This document shows positions 1-10,239 of a DNA stretch of 64,000 nt, one piece after another. A program made the position numbers and the translations under genes. Under the pieces are notes generated by a model that did no database searches, was not told the DNA's origin, and saw nothing but the letters and a program-made list of their open reading frames with translations. Where the stretch lies: contig CM031563.1 in the NCBI GenBank assembly GCA_018466975.1, forward strand, positions 2,170,001 to 2,234,000. Reading direction: 5' to 3'. Source of the DNA: Sparassis latifolia. Lineage: Eukaryota > Basidiomycota > Agaricomycetes > Polyporales > Sparassidaceae. Every line of letters begins with the position of its first letter. Position 1 is the first letter of the stretch.

Positions 1-433
1 GCTAAGCTGACCGCCCATGTACCCTACCAAGTTCTTCGCCTGTGAAGTTGGCGTGCAGACGTCGTTCGACGAGAAGAACGATGGCTACATTGTTAACGGC
101 GCGCATGATGTAACCAAGCTGCACGAGCTTCTGGATGGGTTCATCGACAAGTTCGTGCTGTGCAAGTCATGCAAGACCCCCCAGATAGATCTCATCATCA
201 CCAAGAATGATGAGATCATCCGTGACTGCAAGGCGTGTGGCGAGCGCACTGGCATCGACATACGCTATAAGCTGATGATGTTCATTCTCAAAAACCCGCC
301 CAAGGCCAGCTCAAAGAAGAGCAAGGGAACAAAACAGGCCAGCGGCGATGGCAGCCCGAGCCTTAGCGCTAATGGCGATGGCCATAAGAACGGCGACGCT
401 GCAGATGAGGCAGACGTTGCTCCTTTGCTATGA
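1..433 (+). pseudogene. eIF5 N-terminal domain fragment (translation initiation factor 5)
   Basis: The reading frame encodes the N-terminal catalytic/zinc domain of eIF5, the GTPase-activating protein for eIF2 in the 43S/48S pre-initiation complex. Seen: the YPTKFFACEVG start of the core, the YIVNG segment, the DGFIDKFVLC segment, and a four-cysteine zinc site (CKSC ... CKAC) followed by FILKNPP. The frame is open from the ATG at 17 to a TAA-free run ending in TGA at 431-433. Upstream codons read L-S-stop-P-P, where the family has Arg before the PP; the stop (TGA at 8-10) is one C-to-T change from CGA. After the zinc domain the protein becomes low-complexity and stops, so the HEAT/W2 C-terminal domain is missing. 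I infer a truncated, dead copy, although the window edge hides the 5' end. Confidence 0.85.
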
Positions 434-1309
434 ACTCAGGATGTCCTGCTTGAGGGCATCATACAGATCGCATATGCTGCCCGTGAAATCTTCCAGTATG
501 TCACAATACATAGTTCTGACGTTCGTGTTCTGACCGCACTGAAACACCTTGTACAATCCATCTCATTTCCAGGGCACATGCCGTTCTAACTCTAACTCGG
601 CGTATGCTAGCCCGCACTTACAGGCACCGAACGGCTTGCTTCGACTAGTGTAGTCACTTGCCGCGATTGGCTATTCCGAGCGTGAAGACTTAGCAAGGTA
701 ATCCCCTCTGTTTTCGAGCCCACAGACACTCGCTGAATTGTTCGCATTCACAGCTCATCGCCCAATCCATCCCTATGTCTTTCGCCGGCCAACTGCTCAT
801 TATTGATGGTTGAGCTCGTCGGCAGATCGGCCTTCCTCTCGTTCGATATTCCCTCAGAAAACACCCCCCTCGCACGTCCACCTGATTCAACCTTCCGATG
901 TTCCCCGCAAGTGGCGACCTCACAGCACAAAACATCTCCATCTGCCTGGGCCAGAGTGATTGGTGACACTTCCTGGATGCCTCAACTTCACGCAGTCAGA
1001 TCCATCCCGGGGGTCGCGCAGAAGGTCCTGAAATTCGATCTTCACGCCCTCTACAATGAGCACCCCGCTCTGACGACCCATTCGCACTCCCCACCGACTT
1101 TGCATCCATCCCTGACCCTCCCAAGGCTGCCACTTTTGATGGGCTGTATACCTCTTACGTCGAAGAGGATCCAGGTGTTCGATCCGGGTGAGAGGGCGAG
1201 ATCGGCAGAAGAAGGCATGGCAGTGGAAGAGGTGGGCAACAGAGGTCATCCCATCATTACTGCACCCCCATATGGAGCTCCTTCAATGATCGGACTATTT
1301 GCGTGAATC
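434..1309. other. No gene recognised; left flank of KDZ-1
   Basis: Between the eIF5 relic and the first recognisable KDZ exon there are only overlapping short ORFs on both strands (for example 803-1306 plus and 690-1249 minus). The stretch from about 800 may encode the poorly conserved N-terminus of the KDZ-1 protein, which in this family precedes the CxC domain, but I see no diagnostic motif. No terminal inverted repeat was found. Confidence 0.3.
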
Positions 1310-4300
1310 TGTTAACCAGGAGAAGACATGCACTTGCCGTGGCGAGCATGTGCGAACTCTTCAAGTCATCTGTGTATACTTTGAACGTAAGTAGCAATTT
1401 TTTTTCTTCTGTTTCGTCGCAACCCTCAGGCACTCACATGGCCTCCTCGTTTTAGGTCTATGACATATCACCATCCACGTTTGCCAGTGCTCGCCCACTG
1501 CCCTTCAACTTCTATCTCGCGGCCTTTTCCCATGTGCCCCTCAAGCTCCGACTTTGGCGGTTGACCTCTCCCTGCTCAAGTTTGTTCAAGAACTTTTTGT
1601 GTGGCTGCCGCCTAACACAAAATCCTTCTGCGCCACGCTGGAGTACTTCCTTGGTGAACGCGGATACAAACTGACTACACGGGTATGTATTTTGCCCTAC
1701 GTGAACATTCATGCACTCATTCAGACATTTTAGGACTCATTACATCGGCGCTTTGGCAATGCCCTCCTCTGGTATTCGAATCTCGTCAACGCCACTGATC
1801 GGCATGTTCAAAGCATTCTGGAATGAGCACGGCCTCCCTCGCTGCGTGACGCTTCAACTCCCTCTGCTGCCGAGCAGGCCGAACGTGAGTATCTGCTAGA
1901 CCTCCCCATCTGCGGGGTAAAACTGACTTGAAACCCAGCAGGGCTCCCTGCTTTCCAAGCGTCTAATGATGCAGAAGAGGGGATCGAACCTGATCCCGAA
2001 AATGTGCAGCAACCGGAAGGGACTCCTTCCAGTGGTGCATCTCACGGCGAGAGACCGAGCGAGTATCTACGCACTCGTTGTCCTCTGTGCTTCGGTGGAA
2101 CGACATGCAGTAGTGAGGATGGCATGTGAGTATTATTTGTTAATGCTTCCATATCTATCAAACTAACATTCGTCAACATCAGACCTGATATCATCGTCTG
2201 CATTGATGCATGCTTTACGCAGAAGCGGAGGAAGGGCCAGGGAGGTGGGCGCGATGATCCTCATCATGCGCGAGAGTCTGTTTTTGTGCCTGAGTTGGAT
2301 GTCAAGGACATGGAGTCATACGTCGAGAACCTTCGACCCAGTTCGGACAACAGGCCGCATCATACACAACCCACAGTGGAGGAGGAGAACGAGTATGAGC
2401 CTGGTCTCAAGCTGCCAAGATCAGTTCTCGATGGCTGCCACGAGTCTTTCCTAGCAGCAGACGAGAAATGTCAGAAGGCAAGTACGCAACTCTTCGCTGA
2501 CACGGGTCCCATGGCACTGCTGTGCCATCATGACCGTGTGCTTTGGTTGGTCAACATGACCTCTGCGGGCGAGAAGCAGTACTACGCCCTTACGCTTATC
2601 TCCGCCGACTCTTCGAAAATCTCCCTGCTTCCATGACTGTCGGCATACTGTACGATATCGGCTGTCAACTCCACCGAAGCTGCATCAAATTTGGCTTTCT
2701 CCACAATGTCATTGACCACATCATGTTCGTGATATCGATATTCCATGCATATGGGCACCAGTGGCCATGCCAGCTGATATATCATCCACGGAAGGGAATC
2801 GGGTTTGGGTTGACGGATGGCGAGGGCTGTGAGAGGTTCTGGAGTGCGATTCGGAAGCTCATCCCATTGTTATGGGTGTCTGGAGTGAGTTCTCATTTTT
2901 CTACTTTGATGAATTTTGTCTTCTGATGGACGTTGTCAGTACCATCAGTGTCTTTTCATTCTTGACATGCAGGTCAAACATCTTGATGAAGAGTCGATGT
3001 CCGGGCTTGGGCATTGGCTTTCCAGGAAGTGGAGTGTATGCCAGTCGAAGAAGCATGCTGCCATCGATGCACTTCAAACACTTGGCATCGAGGAAGATGT
3101 CTTACGGGCTGAGTGGGTAGCACAGGTTGAAGAACAGATGAAACCGGCACCGCATGCATTATGACTTCTCTGCAGTTGTTCTGAGTGGCTAACTACATGC
3201 AACAGGTCGTTCGCGCGACAAGGGCAAGCACGCTATTGAAACGGTGCTTGCACTGCAGAAGACACTTGTTGCCTGCCAGGAGAACATCCGTGATCTCAAA
3301 CTCAACCTTCTGGCTGACAATGACGTCCTCGACACCCAAGAAATAGACTTGCAGCTCGTTGATGCCAGGTCAAAGAGTGCACGGATCGCTTCCACTCTGG
3401 AATGCAAGAAAGCAGCACTTGGCATAGGTGAACATGCGCAGCTCGTGCGACTCGCACGCAATGTTTTCCTGAGGATCCGAATAAATGCACGTGCCATCAA
3501 GCATCGGATTCGTGATCGCCTTCGTCAGCGCAAGTTCGAACTCGAATGTCTCGAGCGTTCATATTGCCAGACAATCAACAGTATGTCTCTTTCTTTCTTT
3601 TAGGCTTCATTGTTGATGCCTTTGAGCTTGTAGACAACAAGCTTAGCACACATGCTGAGTCATCCATCAAGCATCGTGAACCCGGTATTCTGAAGCTCGC
3701 GAAGATGTACAGTGATTTATGTATGCAGATGTCAATGTTAATTCGACAGTGCAAGGCTCCGCGGTTTGCTATTGTACCACCTCCCATTCAGAGCAACGGC
3801 CTCTTCAAGCTTGATGTTGACGGCAACATTTGGCAGGATGTTGGGCTGGATGATGATGCGGACACTGATGCAGTTCCTCGATGGCTCGGAGATGAAACAG
3901 TGCGTGAGGGTATCAAGATGCATTTGCTCTTAGATCGTTGTATTGAGGAGGAGAGCCGATTGCAACGAGAGCGTTGTGCATTGCAAGAATGGTTTCAAGA
4001 GGAGTGGTTGACCCTGCAGAAGGCCTGTGTCGATGCAGGTATGTTGTTGTTATTCTTATGCTTCTACAGTTCTGATGTCTGAATAGATAATGACATTGAC
4101 CTTCTCTATCTTCTTCATCGCCGTCGTGATCGTTTATGTCACTTATATGTGACTTGGCAGTCTCAAGTCCATGCGATTCTCTGTTTGACCCCTATGAGTT
4201 CATCATGGGGTCCTTTGGAGCAGGAGCTGAGAGATGCTGCTGTATATCAGGTGACAGGCAAGTGGGATAAAAATGAGAGCTTGATGGCACAATATAATCC

Positions 4301-4526
4301 AGGTGAGAATCAGGATGATGATGAGGAACGGGTAAGCTTTGATCCACCTACTGATTCTGAAGATGATGGAGAGTTGGTGGATGCAGCAGAGGTGGTGGCC
4401 TTTAATGATGCATATCATGAGCTCTTAGCTAACCCTGATCTTGATACACTTCTGCTGGACAGTAGTATTGTGGATGATACTGAACTCTTACCAGTCTCTC
4501 CTAGTAGGTACACTCCTCGCAAGTGA
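1310..4526 (+). pseudogene. KDZ transposase, CxC1 type (KDZ-1), degenerate
   Basis: Kyakuja-Dileera-Zisupton transposase of a fungal DNA transposon. In order: a CxC1-like cysteine region (CTCRGEHV at about 1335, then RGLFPCAP at about 1525), the RRFGNALLWYS segment at 1745, the core starting DIIVCIDACFTQKRR (2187 on), SVLDGC, FADTG and LLCHHDRVLWLVNMTSAGEKQ, then YDIGCQ, FHAYGH and GEGCERFW, and the long coiled C-terminal tail to 4526. By family pattern the likely acidic residues lie in CIDACF, YDIGCQ and GEGCERFW. Introns 2126-2182 and 2885-2939 have GT...AG ends and join the frame correctly. It is broken: a TGA at 1824-1826 where CGA would keep the frame, and a frameshift near 2585-2597 inside the core. 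Length fits a nearly complete copy. It cannot make an active protein as read. Confidence 0.88.
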
Positions 4527-4589
4527 GCTCTTTTGATAGTTTAGTCCAAATACATCACACTTGTACTTTTCTAAATATGTTGCTACTAA

Positions 4590-5180
4590 CTAGGTCCATC
4601 TTACCAAGTACAGACCTTGGGATGTCCATTCTATATGAGGTGGGAGGTCCGTCTAACCCAGTAGAGACCTTGGGATGTCCGTTCTATATGAGGCGGGAGG
4701 TCCGTCTAACCCAGTAGAGACCTTGGGATGTCCATTCCATATGAGGTGGGAGGTCCGTCTCACCCAGCAGAGACCTTGGGAAGTCTATTTGATATGAGGC
4801 GGGAGGTCCGTCTCACCCAGTAGGGACCTTGGGATGTCCATTCCATATGAGGCGGGAGGTCCGTCTCACCTAGCAGAGACCTTAGGATCTCCATTTGATA
4901 TGAGGCGGGAGGTCCGTCTCACCCAGTAGGGACCTTGGGATCTCCATTTGATATGAGGCGGGAGGTCCGTCTCACCCAGTAGGGACCTTGGGATGTCCAT
5001 TTGATATGAGGCGGGAGGTCCGTCTCACCCAGTAGGGACCTTGGGATGTCCATTTGATATGAGGCGGAAGGTCCCTCTCACTTAGTACTGACCTTGGAAA
5101 GTCCATTTGATACGAGGCGGGAGGTCCGTCTCACTCTGTACAGACCTTGGGATGTCCATGCTCTGTCAGACAGGAGGTCC
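4590..5180. repeat. 53-bp tandem minisatellite, 11 in-register copies
   Basis: The word GACCTT recurs at 4613, 4666, 4719, 4772, 4825, 4878, 4931, 4984, 5037, 5090 and 5143, exactly 53 bp apart each time. Units differ only by substitutions. A unit carries GACCTTGGGATGTCC, then GATATGAGGCGGGAGGTCC and a CTCACCCAGTAG spacer. No unit has an indel, which suggests recent expansion or homogenisation. The array sits directly after the KDZ-1 tail. It has no coding claim because 53 is not divisible by three. Confidence 0.97.
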
Positions 5181-5480
5181 AATATATATAACATAGAAGG
5201 TTCATCTGATACATGATCATAGATTCATTGCATGTAAGACAGAAGATGCACTACATTAATACGAGATGCATCAGTGATAAGTAGTACATGATGAGCACTA
5301 TACGTACAAATGGATTTCGATATATGATAATGTAAAATTAATAGTAGGCAATGAGGGCAACTTCTGTATGATATAGCATCTTTTGCACTGATATCTAATT
5401 AATTATAAGATAACTATAAATACAGATATTAATGCTTTGTTCCTGCATTGACAAACAATGTGTTCAAGCAGATGTGTGAT
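5181..5480. other. AT-rich spacer, nothing recognised
   Basis: AT-rich sequence between two tandem arrays. I see no ORF, structured RNA or inverted repeat I can support. Confidence 0.5.
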
Positions 5481-5489
5481 GACATGTAC

Positions 5490-5727
5490 TCTAACAAGTT
5501 GTTCTAATAGGCCTGCGATGACATCTACTCCAACAAGTCGTTCAGGCAGACCTGCGATGACACCTACTCCAACAAGTCGTTCTAGCAGACCTGCAATGAC
5601 ACCTACTTCAACAAGTCGTTCAAAGAGCCTTGCGATGACACCTACTCCAACAAGTCGTTCTAATAGGCCTGTGATGACACCTACTCCAACAAGTCGTGCA
5701 GATGTGAGAAGAGACCTATATACCACA
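5490..5727. repeat. 39-bp tandem repeat, about six copies
   Basis: The word ACAAGT recurs at 5494, 5533, 5572, 5611, 5650 and 5689, a constant 39 bp. Because 39 is divisible by three, both strands are open: the plus strand reads a 13-residue repeat of the type TSRSSRPAMTPTP, the minus strand one of the type LVGVGVIAGLLER. I treat both ORFs (5458-5760 plus, 5403-5768 minus) as by-products of the array and do not call a gene. Confidence 0.95.
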
Positions 5728-6008
5728 ATTAGATGCAAATATATATGTGTAAAATTCTGAATTTGCATTCACAGCTGCACAAATATAGCTCTAGAATGCA
5801 CAGTGAGAAGAAGACAAGTAGCATAAGACTACAGTACAATAAGGTATAAGCTAGGAATTGAAAAATACCAGACTACAGGAGGTCCAGAATCCCCCCTGAT
5901 ACCCTTTAACCAGTAATAATGCAAGGGAGGTCCATGGGAGAACCTAGACAACAGGAAAGATATAGAGCCCATGGGCCCTTTCAGATAGTACCCTCAAGTA
6001 GCTCCCAC

Positions 6009-6165
6009 TTCAGGACCTTCTCAGCTGTGAGATGTCCCACAGGACCAGTGGGCCATGCACTAATCCCATGGGCAGACCACCCCCTGGGAGGCTCTTAGCC
6101 ACAACAAACAGTAGATTATATTGAGGCTAAGAGCTAGGGATAGGAGGTACCCTGAAGTGTCCCTG
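6009..6165. mobile_element. Short TIR element fragment related to the 35.3-38.9 kb element
   Basis: The right end (about 6085-6165) contains GGCTCTTAGCC ... GGCTAAGAGC, then AGCTAGGGATA and GGTACCCTGAAGTG. The same subterminal hairpin and terminus occur at the right end of the element at 35331-38925. A degenerate left terminus CACTTCAGGACC is present at 6009. I infer a short, internally deleted copy. No target duplication is visible. Confidence 0.6.
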
Positions 6166-6244
6166 GCACCGTTCCCATAAGTGTTCACATGCATTCTCAT
6201 GGTCCAACCGTTCATACCAGTTCCTCACCAGGACCGTTATCGTG

Positions 6245-8770
6245 AGCTGATGTGAGTGTCCCACCAATGGCGCCAACTCAAATATCGCAAGTGGCATGGC
6301 TTCTCACACGATGCCCTCCGTCCTGTGGAGAAGGGTGGCCTCACCATCTTTTGTCCTGCCTGTCCCCAGCCTGGGCTCAACCTGCCTTTCGATTGGTAAG
6401 CAGATCCAGTGCAGTGGAAGTTCAAATGCGGCTTCATTATGGATGGCAATTTCAGTGCAGAGCACATGAAGATAAAGCACCCTGAGGAGGACGTCACCCT
6501 CAGTGACGGCCAGGCATTCATGGTTGGCCAAGAGGATTACAAGGCTCATCTGGTGGTGGCCATAGAGTCACATCAGATGCATGTCTGGCTGCACGTTCTT
6601 CTTCCGCCCTTGACTCCTAAGCCCACCAGTGCTCCACTTGTCATGAGCACCGTGCGCTGTCAATCAGGCCAATGTGGATCACGCCAACCTCGATGCCACA
6701 GGAATTGGGGCCACTGCTTGTGCCAGACATGGTTTCTTCGTCCCTTATACTGTCGTCGATTTCCAGAAGGGAGAAAGATTTGCATATGTCTCTTGTCATG
6801 ATCCATTTTCACTGATGCACCCTCTGCAGACAAATGAATATGGATTACTCTCTCAGCAATGCGCTCCTGACCCTCACCGATATTACCCTCGTCCTCATCA
6901 TGTACAACATTATGTGCCAGTAGGGCGTCCATGTCCACAAATGTTTCCACCACAGCGCCTATCTCAGGATGCCCTTCGAGCTCAAGATAGACCAAGGCAT
7001 CAGCTTATTTCATGTGCACAGACACCAAGATTGCTGCTTTCAATGGTTCTCGCCCAACTTTATAGTTGGCACTGGTATGATCGATGGCGAGGTCATTGAG
7101 ACCCTGTGGGCGCCAACAAATGAGGTCTCAGGCAGTACCAGGGGCATGACGCGAGCTTACTGCCAAGAAGTCCTTGACGATCACATGAATGACTCCAACT
7201 GGAAGAAGATGACTTGCATGGGTGAGCCTGGTTCCTCCTTCCCTATTTGCCACCTGCCTTATGCTGCCTATAGTGCCAACCTTGATGACCAAGTGGAAAC
7301 GCATGCTCCTGGGCTTCCCACGAAGCAAGGAGTCCTTTGAAGCTTTATCTGCATCCACAGATGAGGAGGTCCTTGAGGCATGGCAGAAGGAGTACGACGA
7401 CGCTATGGAGGCTCGCCAAAATGATCCGAAGATCATGGACACCTTTGATGTCCAGCTCAGGAAGAGTGAGTATCCTTCCATCGTCATGTGACATGTAGTT
7501 GATGTGAATGCAAGCCCCAGGTAAAGACCTCACCCAACTCAGACTGGCAGGCGAGGAGTCTGCCAAGGGCTTGGAGAAGGGCACCACTGGATGGTTGTCG
7601 ACTGGCCTCAAAATTCAAGAAGCACAGTGAGCTTGCCTCGTCTTTACAAAAATACAGCTCTAACGGCCTTCAGGCTTAAGCTTGTGAATGATATCCGCAA
7701 GGCAAGGCGGGTCAAAATCCGAGCGTGGTGGAGGACCTCAAGACTCTCGAGTGCTGTCAGCACCTCAAAGTCAACATTCTCACATTCCAACGTTGCTCTG
7801 AGAAGTTCATGGGAAGGTTGGAGGACGTTCCCGTTCCCGCCATGGAAGATCATGATGATGGTGCACTCTGGGATTCCTTGGATGAGAATCCTTTTCAAAT
7901 ACACCCGAAGGATGCTGAGTATGGTGAGGATGCAATTTCACCCAAGCGAGCTTCCTTGAATTTACCTTCGCAGATCGGATTCGTGACCGCCGTCGCCAAT
8001 GGGCTCCAGACCCTGGTGGCCCAAGAGTTGGAGTTGTGCAAAGGCCTGATGACTAACATCCTCCACGAGCTTTGCATGGCCCTTGGACTGAAGTCTTACC
8101 TCTACCGCAAGAGGGTTCATCCTGCCAACAGCGTCAGAACCATGACCCGTGCACAGGCAGAGGTTCATGCTGCCAATCAGACCGTCTTGGCCTGTGCCAG
8201 GCTCTATTCTGCCAACTGACACAGACACACCATTATGCGCTTGGGCACCACCGATGAAGACTTGGCCCTCTATCGCCCTTTGGATAAGAAGAACCTGCAC
8301 ATGAAGACTGCCGTCATCGAGGCTAGCACCTCCGGGCTCAGGAACGTCAACCTGGCTTGGTTCTGGACCGTGGATGTCACTGGAGATTGAGGTTCATCAG
8401 AATGGATGGACGAGTGTTCGTCATTGTCCGATCGATCTCTAGGCCTCCTGCTAATTTACACTCCAGTCTATAAAGTCAATTGGCTGCATGCCAGAGCTCG
8501 ATATGAGAGATGGAGGAAGGAGCGTGTCTTGGTTCACTCCGAAATGGCCTGGACCATAGCCACCTTCAAGTGGAATGCAGAACGATGGGCTCACTGGCTT
8601 GAGATGACGGATCCTTCCTGACGAGGTCATGTTTGCTATGCCGCCAGGCAAGTGAGTATGTGGCGGACCTTCGCCAGCCAGCCACGCCACTGATGCCTTC
8701 AGCCACATCCTCGCCCTGAACATTGAGGACGAAAGGGCAGGCCATGAAAATGCGCTTTGAGTCAGGGTTC
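6245..8770 (+). pseudogene. KDZ transposase, CxC2 (Kyakuja-like) type (KDZ-2), degenerate
   Basis: A second KDZ transposase, from a different subfamily than KDZ-1. Seen: CPACPQPGLNLP at 6355 with a stop soon after (FDW then TAA), WKFKCGFIMDGNFSAEHMK, then GIGATACARHGFFVPYTVVD and FQKGER at about 6700-6775, NMDYSLSNAL at 6833, FHVHRHQDCC, then IDGEVIETLWAPTNEVSGS at about 7080, and a tail with GEESAKGLEKGTTGW at 7550 and the KVNWLHARARYERW terminus at 8475. An intron at 7222-7273 (GTGAGC...TAG) joins cleanly. The intron before NMDYS needs a donor at about 6774, but the bases there are AT, consistent with a GT-to-AT change; skipping it breaks the frame. Several further frame changes occur after 7700. 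I infer a dead copy. Its neighbour KDZ-1 is in the same orientation. Confidence 0.85.
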
Positions 8771-9183
8771 ACTGTGGTGTACGCATATTCATGTTTGCTA
8801 TATCGATGTAGTGATCATCATGTATGTAATTCCTACTCACCAATATCACATTTGGCAAAGTGACCTCCATCCTCGCCTGAGGGCTTCGTCTCGGCATGTG
8901 CTCTCCAATCACATGACATCAGACATCAGATAAGGTCGATCAGATATCAACCTCGGCTCATCCACTTACCGTCATGTCTGCCCAGTCTTCAACATCAGAT
9001 GTGTGCCCCTGCCTGTTCTCCAGAGGGAGGTTGCAGTTGGAAGTCTACACTTAGAGGATCCAAGAAGCTGTTCTGGCACTGGAGCCTGACCCAGATCACT
9101 TCACCAAGGTGCATTGGGAGGAAGGCTTGCGCCGGAAGATGGTACACCTTTCTTGCTGATATCGCCTGACCCTGCTGAGTCCT

Positions 9184-9570
9184 GTGCAGTTCGCCATCAG
9201 GGGTATCTGTGGCAACCTCGCATTGGCGGGTCATGCTGACCATATTGACCATGGCAGACTTATCGCCAGTGTCCTCAGCATCTGCACTTTCAATTGTGAA
9301 GTTCTGCACCCCATCAGCATTGACATCAAGGCGATTTCATGCCCCACCATCCTCATTCCTCGTCCTAAGAACCTACTCGAGGATTCACCCAACTACTGGT
9401 GGAAATGGGATCATCAGGTTGGGCCAGCAGGGAGTCCTATGGAGGCCTGGTGGTACAAATTTGGTGATCCCTGGGTGAGTGGTATGTTCCAGCACCTTAC
9501 AGTCTTGCTGAACCTCGAGAACTTAGGAGAAGGTGTACACCATCTCCGAGTCTACACTGGTGCAGCTTGA
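9184..9570 (+). CDS. Unrecognised ORF, 128 aa
   Basis: Open frame of 128 codons from ATG 9184. It has a hydrophobic first half and a tryptophan-rich stretch (NYWWKWDHQVG ... EAWWYKFGDPW) near residues 75-100. I do not recognise the family. It may be the conserved end of a decayed gene or part of an element shared with the nearby KDZ sequences. 8780-9180 upstream holds nothing I can support. It could be a chance ORF. Confidence 0.3.
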   Translation: MQFAIRGICGNLALAGHADHIDHGRLIASVLSICTFNCEVLHPISIDIKAISCPTILIPRPKNLLEDSPNYWWKWDHQVGPAGSPMEAWWYKFGDPWVSGMFQHLTVLLNLENLGEGVHHLRVYTGAA

Positions 9571-9800
9571 ACAGCTGCATGTTCGCATGATGCACCTCAC
9601 TAGTTGGTTGCAGGAGAGGACAGATCAGAACCTAGATGTGGTGCTGGAAGAGCTGCAGGACGCGATGCAGCAGCTGCATGAGTTAGAAATGTAATCACCC
9701 AATGCCAGGCGTCTGTTCGTGCTGTAGTGTGTCGAATATAAGGTTGTCATGTCTTTGAACCTGGGCAATGTACCTGGTGTGATAAGGTGAAACATAGTAG

Positions 9801-10115
9801 CCACATACTCTCCTCAGGAGGGCACATCCCCAATGGTATCTGATGCATGGCTCGAAAGCCAATGCCACATGAGAGAGTTTGGCGAAGTCATTCTGGACTG
9901 CATGTTCAGATGGCGAGTGATATCTGCCACAGTTTGCCAACTCTACTCACAGTGGAAAGGATGGCCATTTGTCTCCACATACTCTACCCAGAAGGGCACA
10001 TCCACAATTGTATCTGATGCATGTCTCGAAATGCCGATGCCAATTAGGAGAGTTTGGTGAAGTCATTCTGAACTCCATGTTCAGATGGTGAAGGATATTC
10101 GCCACAGTTCACCAA
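9801..10115. repeat. Direct repeat, two copies of about 141 bp
   Basis: The segment starting CCACATACTCT at 9801 is repeated at 9975, with the shared landmarks GTATCTGATGCATG, GAGAGTTTGG, GAAGTCATTCTG and CATGTTCAGATGG. The copies are 174 bp apart and differ by scattered substitutions and a few indels. Confidence 0.9.
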
Positions 10116-10239
10116 CCCTTCCTACAGTGGGAGAGAGTGCGATACTGTAAGGAGAGCTGATAGTGAGCTAACCAGAATGGGAGGGAATGATGGGTGGATT
10201 ATGTGGAAATTATTGGCCGGCGGTAGCTCCATCATTGCC

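Noticed and set aside
802..1306. 167-codon plus ORF 803-1306 as an independent gene
   Set aside because: It directly precedes the KDZ-1 CxC domain and overlaps several equally long minus ORFs; at most it is the variable KDZ N-terminus.
4590..5180. CRISPR array
   Set aside because: Units are contiguous repeats without unique spacers, and the genome is fungal.
5403..5768. 121-codon minus ORF with LVGVGVIAGLLER repeats
   Set aside because: By-product of the 39-bp tandem array; opposite strand equally open.
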